Both the position numbers and the translations under genes were made by a program. A model generated the notes under the pieces. It saw only the letters and a list, made by a program, of their open reading frames with translations, was not told the origin of the DNA and searched no databases. Below, piece after piece: positions 1 through 5,952 of a stretch of DNA of 6,557 nucleotides; position 1 is the stretch's first letter; each line of letters opens with the position of its first letter. Source of the stretch: Flavobacteriales bacterium (lineage in GTDB: Bacteria; Bacteroidota; Bacteroidia; Flavobacteriales_D; Sanyastnellaceae); contig JANRAA010000048.1 of assembly GCA_030728235.1 (NCBI GenBank), positions 1,902 through 8,458 of the forward strand, given 5' to 3'.

Positions 1-1
1 A

Positions 2-571
2 CGTCAACTTACCTATGACGGGATAACTTATAAAATGGACTTTCCGTTTTTCGTAATCGCAACCCAAAACCCCGTTGAACAAGAAGGCACCTACAATTTA
101 CCTGAAGCACAGCTCGATCGCTTTATCTTCAGAATCCGCATTCCTTACCCTACGCTTTCTGAGGAACAGGCGATTCTGCGCCGATTCCAAAACGATTTCG
201 ATGGGGTGACAACACAAGAAATTTCTAGCGTTGTGAACGTTGATCAATTGAAAGCAATAAAAGCAATCATTGAAAAAGTTTACATCAAGCCAGAACTAAT
301 CGACTACATATCGGCGGTGGTGCACAATACCCGAAACAATGGCGACTTATTCTTGGGAGCATCCCCAAGGGCATCATTATCAATACTCAGAGCTTCTAAA
401 GCCATCGCAGCCATGCGAGGAAGAGGTTTTGTAACCCCCGATGACATCAAACACGTCGCCATACCTGTGCTTAACCACCGATTGATTTTGTCGCACGAAC
501 GTGAAATGGAAGGGACAACAATGACTGAGGTTATCAATGCAATTCTTCAAAACATTGAGGTGCCTAGGTAA
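2..571 (+). CDS. MoxR-family AAA+ ATPase, C-terminal part (5' end outside window)
   Basis: MoxR ATPases are cytoplasmic AAA+ proteins thought to act as chaperones for partner proteins with von Willebrand A domains; the substrate here is unknown. The frame is open from base 2, so 189 residues are visible and the Walker A and B region lies upstream of the window. The methionine at base 35 is internal: it falls in the strand before sensor 1. Seen directly, counting from that methionine: the sensor 1 stretch ATQNPVEQEGTY (10-21, Asn12), the family hallmark LPEAQLDRF (22-30) with the likely arginine finger Arg29, and GASPRA (108-113) with sensor 2 Arg112 heading the helical lid domain. The gene ends in TAA directly before the ATG of the DUF58 gene, in the same frame, so the two are almost certainly one operon. 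Family assignment is firm; biological role is inferred only from the family. Confidence 0.95.
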   Translation, partial: RQLTYDGITYKMDFPFFVIATQNPVEQEGTYNLPEAQLDRFIFRIRIPYPTLSEEQAILRRFQNDFDGVTTQEISSVVNVDQLKAIKAIIEKVYIKPELIDYISAVVHNTRNNGDLFLGASPRASLSILRASKAIAAMRGRGFVTPDDIKHVAIPVLNHRLILSHEREMEGTTMTEVINAILQNIEVPR

Positions 572-1924
572 ATGAGATTCAAAGAAAAGATTCTGGGAGT
601 GCTCAAAGGACTTCAACTGTCCCGGCGATTTTTCATGGCTGGTGGAATTGTTATCGCCCTAACAGCTCTCAGTTTCGCGATTCCAATCTTATTCCCCCTT
701 TCTCAAGGCTTGCTGGCCATTCTGATGCTCACAGCAATTGCCGATAGCATGCTTCTATTCAGCAAAGCGAATGGATTTAAAGCACGCAGGCATACGCTGA
801 AATTATTGTCGCTCGGAGATGCCAACACAATGTCGATAACGATTGAGAACAAATTGCCTTTTCGCGTGAACACAGTCGTTTTCGACGAGTTGCCAATTCA
901 ACTGCAGACAAGGGATTTTCAAATGTCGCATACTTTCGAGGCCGGTAAAAGTCATACGTTCTCTTTTGAAATAAATCCACTTACGCGCGGTGAATACCAT
1001 TTCGGAAGAACCAACATCCTCGCTACTTCACGCATCGGATTGGTAGCAAGGCGATTCAAAATAAAAACCAATACGAGCATACCCGCTTTCCCTTCCATTG
1101 TCCAAATGAAAAAATATGAACTCCTCGCTTTTGCGAAAACGAGCACTTTGGAGGGGATTAAAAAGGTGCGCAGGCTGGGGCATAGCTACGAATTTGAACA
1201 CATAAAGCCCTATGTGCAAGGTGACGATATCAGAAGTATAAACTGGAAAGCGACTAGCCGACGAAATACGCTGATGGTCAACCAGTACGAAGATGAACGC
1301 TCGCAGCAGATGTATGCCATTATCGACAAAAGCCGGGTAATGCACATGCCGTTTAACGGATTGACCTTGCTAGACTATGCCATCAATTCGTCGCTGGTGA
1401 TCGCGAATATTGCGCTAAAAAAACACGATCGCGCAGGACTGATTACCTTTTCCAACTCAGTGGGGTCAACCATCAAAGCCGATAAAGGAGCAAATCAACT
1501 AAAGAAAATTTTACACGCATTATACAATGAGAAATCGTTCGTAAGAGAAGCCAACTACGACTTGCTTTACCGTGCCTCGAAAAACATAATCAGCAGTCGG
1601 AGCCTGATATTTCTATTCACAAATTTTGAATCTACCTTCGCGATGGAACGCGCTCTGCCCGTTCTGCGAAAAATCAACCACCACCATCTTTTGGTCGTTA
1701 TTATTTTCGAAAATTCTGAATTGATCGATTACAGTCAGAAAAAAGTAGAGAGCCTAAGCGATATCTACACACAAACGACAGCAGAAAAATTGGTGCTTGA
1801 AAAGAAACAAATCACGCATCGCATGCGCAAAGAAGGTATTCAAACTATTCTTTCTAAGCCTGAAGACCTCTCGATCAATACCGTTAACAAGTACCTCGAA
1901 TTAAAGTCGAAAGGCTTAACTTGA
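572..1924 (+). CDS. DUF58 domain-containing membrane-anchored protein
   Basis: A 450-residue protein of the DUF58 family, the usual genetic partner of MoxR ATPases; no biochemical activity is established. Two hydrophobic segments near the N-terminus (about 20-41 and 45-63) should anchor it in the inner membrane. A beta-rich stretch follows (about 75-170). The DUF58 hallmark lies at about 206-235, including YVQGDDIRSINWKATSRR (214-231). The C-terminal part looks like a von Willebrand A fold: a first strand MYAIIDKS (247-254), the GLITFS strand (289-294) and LIFLFTNFES (345-354). The metal-site motif DxSxS is incomplete: Asp252 and Ser254 are present, but position 256 is Val. Start choice: the ATG follows the MoxR stop with no gap, and GAGG at 557-560 is a weak possible ribosome site. 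It is probably translated by coupling to the MoxR gene. Family assignment is strong; function is open. Confidence 0.93.
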   Translation: MRFKEKILGVLKGLQLSRRFFMAGGIVIALTALSFAIPILFPLSQGLLAILMLTAIADSMLLFSKANGFKARRHTLKLLSLGDANTMSITIENKLPFRVNTVVFDELPIQLQTRDFQMSHTFEAGKSHTFSFEINPLTRGEYHFGRTNILATSRIGLVARRFKIKTNTSIPAFPSIVQMKKYELLAFAKTSTLEGIKKVRRLGHSYEFEHIKPYVQGDDIRSINWKATSRRNTLMVNQYEDERSQQMYAIIDKSRVMHMPFNGLTLLDYAINSSLVIANIALKKHDRAGLITFSNSVGSTIKADKGANQLKKILHALYNEKSFVREANYDLLYRASKNIISSRSLIFLFTNFESTFAMERALPVLRKINHHHLLVVIIFENSELIDYSQKKVESLSDIYTQTTAEKLVLEKKQITHRMRKEGIQTILSKPEDLSINTVNKYLELKSKGLT

Positions 1925-1980
1925 TTTGCGCTTTGTGCTTTTCTTACCCTACTTTGAGGTGCGCACTGTTACTTTATTTC

Positions 1981-1988
1981 TACTTTTG
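1981..1988 (+). promoter_or_regulatory. Putative Bacteroidota -7 promoter element for lpxD
   Basis: TACTTTTG matches the Bacteroidota sigma-A -7 consensus TAnnTTTG at every fixed position. It ends two bases before the first lpxD ATG, so transcription would begin at or just inside the annotated start, implying a leaderless or nearly leaderless mRNA. The -33 element is poor: the nearest TTTG is at 1953-1956, 24 bases upstream, longer than the usual spacing. An 8-bp palindrome GTGCGCAC (1959-1966) sits where the -33 contact would be and could be a regulator site or chance. The 66-base spacer has no convincing terminator for the upstream DUF58 gene, so read-through may also contribute. Confidence 0.55.
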
Positions 1989-1990
1989 CC

Positions 1991-3034
1991 ATGATGGAAT
2001 TTTCTGCACGCCAAATCGCTGATGTTTTAGGTGGTACTGTTGAAGGCAACGATCAAGTTGTTGTAAACAAATTATCTAAAATCGAAGAAGGAGTACCGGG
2101 TAGCCTGACTTTTTTGGCGAACCCCAAATACACATCATATATTTATGAAACAAAAGCCAGCCTCGTTATCGTTGCTGATACTTTTGTTCCTGAGTCAGCC
2201 TTACCAGAAGGAATGACTCTCATTCGCATGGAAGACCCGTATTCAGGTTTTGCCAAGCTCCTCAGTTTTTACAATCAATACAAACATCAACGAACAGGAA
2301 TTGAACCTACTGCGTACATCGATGGAGCAGCGAGTGTTGGGGCCGATTGTTATGTCGGACATCACACAGTAATCTCAAAAGGTTGCTCAATAGGCGATCA
2401 GACTAAAATCTATGGTCAGTGCTACATCGGTGAAGGAGTGAAAATTGGCAAAAACTGCCTGATCCACCCCGGAGTCAGAATTCTCGATGATACCATTATA
2501 GGTGACAACTGCACTTTTCATGCAGGATGTGTAATCGGAAGCGATGGCTTTGGCTTTGCTCCAAGCTCAGATAACAACTATCAAAAAGTAGCACAGATAG
2601 GAAATGTGATCATTGAAGATCATGTCGAAATAGGCGCCAACTCTACCATAGATCGCGCTACGCTAGGTTCGACCATTATCCGCAAAGGGGTTAAACTTGA
2701 TAACCTCATCCAAATTGCTCACAACGTTGAAATTGGCGAAAACACCGTTGTTGCTGCTCAAACAGGAATCGCTGGTTCGACGAAAATTGGGGCGAATTGC
2801 ATGATTGGCGGACAAGTCGGCATTGTTGGACACCTCAAAATTGCAGATGGTGTCAAAATCGCCGCGCAATCAGGTGTAGGATCGTCTATTCTAACGCCTG
2901 ACACGGTCTTACAAGGATCACCTGCCTTTGATATCCGCGCCTTTAAAATGGCATACATCGGATTTAGAAAACTACCACAACTAGAAGAACGCGTTACAAA
3001 AATTGAGCGTTCATCAAATAACCAAGAGTCATGA
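1991..3034 (+). CDS. lpxD: UDP-3-O-(3-hydroxyacyl)glucosamine N-acyltransferase LpxD
   Basis: LpxD transfers a 3-hydroxyacyl chain from acyl carrier protein to the 2-amino group of UDP-3-O-acylglucosamine, the third step of lipid A synthesis, in the cytoplasm as a trimer. The 347-residue length is normal. The N-terminal uridine-binding domain (about 1-100) opens with MEFSARQIADVLGG and contains GSLTFLANPKY (38-47). A left-handed beta-helix of hexapeptide repeats spans about 105-310, with the family motif DNLIQIAHNVEIG (237-249) carrying the catalytic His244. A C-terminal helix (about 318-340) closes the trimer. Two consecutive ATGs occur (1991 and 1994); family N-termini usually start with a single Met then a charged residue and Phe, so 1994 is a good alternative. 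Its stop overlaps the lpxC-fabZ start by ATGA (3031-3034), indicating translational coupling. Confidence 0.97.
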   Translation: MMEFSARQIADVLGGTVEGNDQVVVNKLSKIEEGVPGSLTFLANPKYTSYIYETKASLVIVADTFVPESALPEGMTLIRMEDPYSGFAKLLSFYNQYKHQRTGIEPTAYIDGAASVGADCYVGHHTVISKGCSIGDQTKIYGQCYIGEGVKIGKNCLIHPGVRILDDTIIGDNCTFHAGCVIGSDGFGFAPSSDNNYQKVAQIGNVIIEDHVEIGANSTIDRATLGSTIIRKGVKLDNLIQIAHNVEIGENTVVAAQTGIAGSTKIGANCMIGGQVGIVGHLKIADGVKIAAQSGVGSSILTPDTVLQGSPAFDIRAFKMAYIGFRKLPQLEERVTKIERSSNNQES

Positions 3035-4458
3035 ACGATTTTCAATGTACGCTCAACGAACCCATTGAATTTAAAGGTATCGGCCTACACACAGGTGAGC
3101 AAGTAACCTTAAGGGTTTTGCCTGCTCCAGAAAACCATGGATACAAGTTTCAACGCATTGACCTTCCAGGTGAACCAATCATCAACGCCGATCCTGATAA
3201 TGTTATCGGAACGCAACGGGGTACAACGCTCGAACAAAATGGAGCACGGGTATATACTACCGAACATATACTTGCTGCGATTTATGGGTGCGAGATCGAC
3301 AATGCACTTATTCAAGTGAGCGGACAAGAAATTCCGATCATGGATGGTAGCGCAGCACCGTTTGTTGCTAAAATTATGGAGGTTGGAATCAAACAGCAAA
3401 CTGCTGCTCGCGAATACCTCGAACTCAAAGAAAACATCGCTTTTGAAGACACTGAAAAGCATGTAGAAATGCTCGCCGTGCCAACTCCTGGTGGAGAATT
3501 CCGCCTGACCGTTATGGTCGACTACAACTCCCCAGTTCTGGGAACGCAGCACGCAAGCATGTACCACCTCGGAGAATTTGTTCCCGAAATATCAAAATGC
3601 CGGACGTTTGTTTTCCTCAAAGAAATACGTCACCTAGCTCAAGCAGGATTGATTAAAGGTGGCGATATGGACAACGCGATTGTCCTCGTTGAACGCTACT
3701 ACACCGAAGACGAACTCGACGAAATAGCAGCCTTGGTCGGTAAAAAACGATTGGATGTGAAAGTTGACTCACCAGGAGTGCTCAACACCATTAAACTGCA
3801 TTTCGAAAACGAACCTGCCCGACATAAGTTACTCGACATTGTTGGCGACCTAGCACTGGTTGGGAAATTCATTAAAGGCCATATTCTCGCAGCACGCCCA
3901 GGCCATGCCGGAAACGTTGCTTTCGCAAAAGTGCTCAAGAACTACGGTAAAGAATCGAAAAAACAGTCTGTTCACTTCGATCTTACAAAAACGCCATTGT
4001 ACGACATCAATAAAATCAGCCAGATACTCCCGCACCGCTACCCTTTCTTGCTGGTAGATAAGGTTATGGAAATGGATGAGTCGTCGATAATCGGTGTGAA
4101 AAATGTCACGCTGAATGAACCGTTTTTCCAAGGACACTTTCCTGACAACCCCGTTTTCCCTGGTGTGCTTCAAGTAGAAGCCATGGCTCAAGTCGGTGGT
4201 ATTTTCGCTTTATCTACTGTTCCCGACCCTGAAAACTATTCTACCTATTTCATGAAAATTGACAAGGTGAAGTTTAAACAGAAGGTGCTTCCAGGTGACA
4301 CTTTGGTGTTTCAACTTTCGTTGGAATCTCCAATTCGCAGAGGTTTGGTGCACATGAGCGGAAAGGCGTACGTAAACGGAAAAGTTGTTTCAGAAGCTGA
4401 AATGATGGCCCAAATTGTTAAAGAAAGAAACCTCACCCCTCAGCCTGTAGAAGCATGA
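3031..4458 (+). CDS. lpxC-fabZ: Bifunctional LpxC deacetylase / FabZ 3-hydroxyacyl-ACP dehydratase
   Basis: A 475-residue natural fusion. The LpxC half (about 1-303) is the zinc-dependent deacetylase of UDP-3-O-acyl-GlcNAc, the committed step of lipid A synthesis. All expected residues are visible: TTEH (76-79) with general base Glu78 and zinc ligand His79, RHKLLDIVGD (264-273) with zinc ligands His265 and Asp269 plus Asp273, and PGHAGN (290-295) with His292. A short lysine-rich linker (about 304-318) leads to the FabZ half (about 319-467), a hot-dog-fold dehydratase of fatty acid elongation. It shows ILPHRYPFLLVD (332-343), GHFPDNPVFPG (368-378) with catalytic His369, and QVEAMAQ (381-387) with catalytic Glu383. 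Both active sites therefore look intact. The fusion is a recognised trait of Bacteroidota. The gene overlaps both neighbours by four bases (ATGA at 3031 and 4455). FabZ and LpxA/LpxD compete for 3-hydroxyacyl-ACP, so the fusion may balance membrane phospholipid against lipid A; that is inference. Confidence 0.97.
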   Translation: MNDFQCTLNEPIEFKGIGLHTGEQVTLRVLPAPENHGYKFQRIDLPGEPIINADPDNVIGTQRGTTLEQNGARVYTTEHILAAIYGCEIDNALIQVSGQEIPIMDGSAAPFVAKIMEVGIKQQTAAREYLELKENIAFEDTEKHVEMLAVPTPGGEFRLTVMVDYNSPVLGTQHASMYHLGEFVPEISKCRTFVFLKEIRHLAQAGLIKGGDMDNAIVLVERYYTEDELDEIAALVGKKRLDVKVDSPGVLNTIKLHFENEPARHKLLDIVGDLALVGKFIKGHILAARPGHAGNVAFAKVLKNYGKESKKQSVHFDLTKTPLYDINKISQILPHRYPFLLVDKVMEMDESSIIGVKNVTLNEPFFQGHFPDNPVFPGVLQVEAMAQVGGIFALSTVPDPENYSTYFMKIDKVKFKQKVLPGDTLVFQLSLESPIRRGLVHMSGKAYVNGKVVSEAEMMAQIVKERNLTPQPVEA

Positions 4459-5231
4459 TATCTCCAAATGCATCGGTAGATCCAAACGCAAAAATTGCTG
4501 CAGGCGTCGAAATAGGTCCTTTCACCACCGTTTATGGTGATGTCGAAATAGGCGAAAATAGCTGGATCGGCCCCAATGTAACCATCATGGATGGCGCCCG
4601 CATAGGCAAGAATGTCCGCATTTTTCCCGGCGCTGTGATCTCTGCTATCCCGCAAGATCTAAAATTCGCAGGAGAACAAACAACAGCTGAAATTGGCGAC
4701 AACACCACCATTCGGGAATGTGTAACCATCAACAGAGGTACAACCGATAAATACACTACCAAAGTTGGAGCGAACTGCTTGCTAATGGCATACGTTCACG
4801 TGGCTCATGATGCCATTATCGGTAACAACTGTATCATCGCCAATTCGGCGAACATAGCAGGACACGTAACCATTGATGACCATGTGGTGATAGAAGGTGT
4901 GGTGGCTATTCAACAGTTCATTCACGTAGGTGCCTATACGTTTATAGCAGGAGGTTCTTTGGTACGTAAGAACGTCCCTCCTTTCGTAAAAGCTGCAAGA
5001 GAGCCGCTTACCTACGCCGGTGTTAACACCATTGGTTTGCGTCGTCGTGGGTTCGAAAACGAAACCATAGCGCACATTGAAGATGTATATAGAACCCTCT
5101 ATATACACAACAACAATATGTCGCAAGCAATCATGGTTGCAGAACTTGAATTGCCTCAATCAGAAGAAAAAACTGCAATCCTAGACTTCATTCGTGCGTC
5201 CACAAAGGGCATCATCCGCGGTCCAGTATAA
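4455..5231 (+). CDS. lpxA: Acyl-ACP:UDP-N-acetylglucosamine O-acyltransferase LpxA
   Basis: LpxA adds a 3-hydroxyacyl chain from acyl carrier protein to the 3-OH of UDP-GlcNAc, the reversible first step of lipid A synthesis, in the cytoplasm as a trimer. The 258-residue length is normal. Hexapeptide repeats form a left-handed beta-helix over about 1-185, followed by a helical C-terminus. Key residues by alignment to the E. coli enzyme from memory: QDLKFAGE (67-74) with Lys70, HVAHDA (115-120) with catalytic His118 (E. coli His125), and GLRRRGF (194-200). The position of E. coli His160 is Gln153 here (AIQQF), and the acyl-length ruler position (E. coli Gly173) appears to be Gly166, compatible with longer chains. 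The start overlaps the lpxC-fabZ stop by ATGA (4455-4458), and only two bases separate its stop from the ABC ATPase. LpxA is distinguished from LpxD by the absence of an N-terminal uridine domain and by its C-terminal helices. Confidence 0.97.
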   Translation: MISPNASVDPNAKIAAGVEIGPFTTVYGDVEIGENSWIGPNVTIMDGARIGKNVRIFPGAVISAIPQDLKFAGEQTTAEIGDNTTIRECVTINRGTTDKYTTKVGANCLLMAYVHVAHDAIIGNNCIIANSANIAGHVTIDDHVVIEGVVAIQQFIHVGAYTFIAGGSLVRKNVPPFVKAAREPLTYAGVNTIGLRRRGFENETIAHIEDVYRTLYIHNNNMSQAIMVAELELPQSEEKTAILDFIRASTKGIIRGPV

Positions 5232-5233
5232 AA

Positions 5234-5857
5234 ATGGATATTACCCTGAAAGATATTGGCAGACGCTTCGGAAGAGATTGGATCTTTAGAGGGGTCAACT
5301 TGCACATCCCCGCAGGGTCTCATACAATTATTACAGGACCAAACGGATCTGGGAAGTCAACATTACTCATGGTGCTTACTGGGTTTATGGAAGCCTCAGA
5401 AGGGTCCATCATTCGTTCTGAAAAAGGAGTGGCGTTAGAAGTTGCAGATGCTGCGCTCAAAACATCCATCGCGACCCCATATCTTGAACTTTATGAAGAC
5501 TTGACACTAATCGAAATGATTGAGTTTCAAGCAAAATTCAGATCGTTCGTCACCAACCTTTCGAACTCAGAGGTCATTCGCTTGATGGATCTTGAACCGC
5601 ACGCGAACAAGAGAATAAGCCACTTCTCTTCTGGAATGCGCCAACGTGTGCGTCTCGGACTAACGATTCTAACCGACTCGAGCATCATTGCCCTCGATGA
5701 ACCTGTTTCTAACCTCGATCGCCGTGCGATTGAATGGTACCGGAATTTACTCGGTGAATTTGCGCTCAATAGAACTGTCGTCGTGAGCACGAACCACAAT
5801 GAAGACGAATACCTCAGAAGCGATATCGCTTTCGATGTAGCCTCCGCGAAACTCTAA
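5234..5857 (+). CDS. ABC transporter ATP-binding protein (orphan ATPase, no adjacent permease)
   Basis: A 207-residue single nucleotide-binding domain that would power an ABC transporter; the substrate is not known. Motifs in order: Walker A GPNGSGKST (35-43), signature FSSGMRQR (131-138, a variant of LSGGQ), Walker B IIALDEP (151-157) with catalytic Glu156, D-loop SNLD (159-162), and switch His188 in STNHNE. The usual Q-loop glutamine is not evident: the equivalent segment reads SIATPYLELYEDLT (78-91). The overall look is closest to small CcmA-like or ABC-2-type ATPases, but no membrane partner occurs on either side in this window. The ATG lies two bases after the lpxA stop, so it is probably co-translated with the lipid A genes. 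A role in envelope lipid or cell-surface export is a possibility from context only. It is followed by a spacer with dyad repeats, so it is probably the last gene of this transcript. Confidence 0.9.
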   Translation: MDITLKDIGRRFGRDWIFRGVNLHIPAGSHTIITGPNGSGKSTLLMVLTGFMEASEGSIIRSEKGVALEVADAALKTSIATPYLELYEDLTLIEMIEFQAKFRSFVTNLSNSEVIRLMDLEPHANKRISHFSSGMRQRVRLGLTILTDSSIIALDEPVSNLDRRAIEWYRNLLGEFALNRTVVVSTNHNEDEYLRSDIAFDVASAKL

Positions 5858-5863
5858 TCAGAA

Positions 5864-5897
5864 TTGTCTGACAAAGCATTGTCTACTTGTCAGACAA
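5864..5897. promoter_or_regulatory. Paired 11-bp dyads, candidate GntR-type operator or hairpin
   Basis: TTGTCTGACAA (5864-5874) and TTGTCAGACAA (5887-5897) are exact reverse complements, and each is itself a 5-1-5 palindrome (TTGTC-N-GACAA). Their centres are 23 bases apart, about two helical turns. Both fit the general FadR-subfamily GntR operator pattern TNGTNNNACNA. A third half-site TTGTC lies between them (5879-5883). As RNA the arms form an 11-bp perfect stem with a 12-base loop, but no T-run follows, so it is a poor intrinsic terminator. The site lies just after the ABC ATPase stop and about 50-80 bases before the secreted-protein start. The dyads are seen directly; the regulator and target are inferred, and no GntR gene is in the window. 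Confidence 0.5.
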
Positions 5898-5923
5898 ACT
5901 TCCCTTGGCCCTAAGCAGTAAAA

Positions 5924-5952
5924 GGTGCAAACGATTAAAAGTCTTATGCACC
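5924..5952 (+). promoter_or_regulatory. Short inverted repeat that would occlude the start codon
   Basis: GGTGCA (5924-5929) is the exact complement of TGCACC (5947-5952), which includes the last two bases of the ATG at 5946-5948. In RNA this would give a 6-bp stem with a 17-base loop across the initiation region of the secreted-protein gene. An A-rich patch at 5937-5940 within the loop is the only plausible ribosome-binding context. The stem is short and could be chance. Confidence 0.25.

Noticed and set aside
35..37. ATG at 35 as the true start of the MoxR gene
   Set aside because: The frame is open upstream to the window edge, and the residues before it (RQLTYDGITYK) fit the family strand just before sensor 1, so this Met is internal.
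1904..1917. AAGTC-GAAA-GGCTT hairpin at the end of the DUF58 gene as a terminator
   Set aside because: The stem is only 5 bp with a G-T pair, lies inside the coding region, and is not followed by a T-run.
3109..3567. Minus-strand reading frame of 152 codons inside lpxC-fabZ
   Set aside because: It is antisense to conserved LpxC catalytic sequence and has no domain features.
5884..5891. TACTTGTC as a -7 element for the secreted gene, with TTG at 5864-5866 as -33
   Set aside because: Only four of six fixed positions of TAnnTTTG match; the 17-base spacing is suggestive but too weak to call.
5864..5897. Hairpin as a standard intrinsic terminator of the lipid A cluster
   Set aside because: The perfect stem is only moderately GC-rich and is followed by ACTTCCC rather than a T-run; the palindromic nature of each arm fits a DNA-binding site better. 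A role in transcript ending cannot be excluded.
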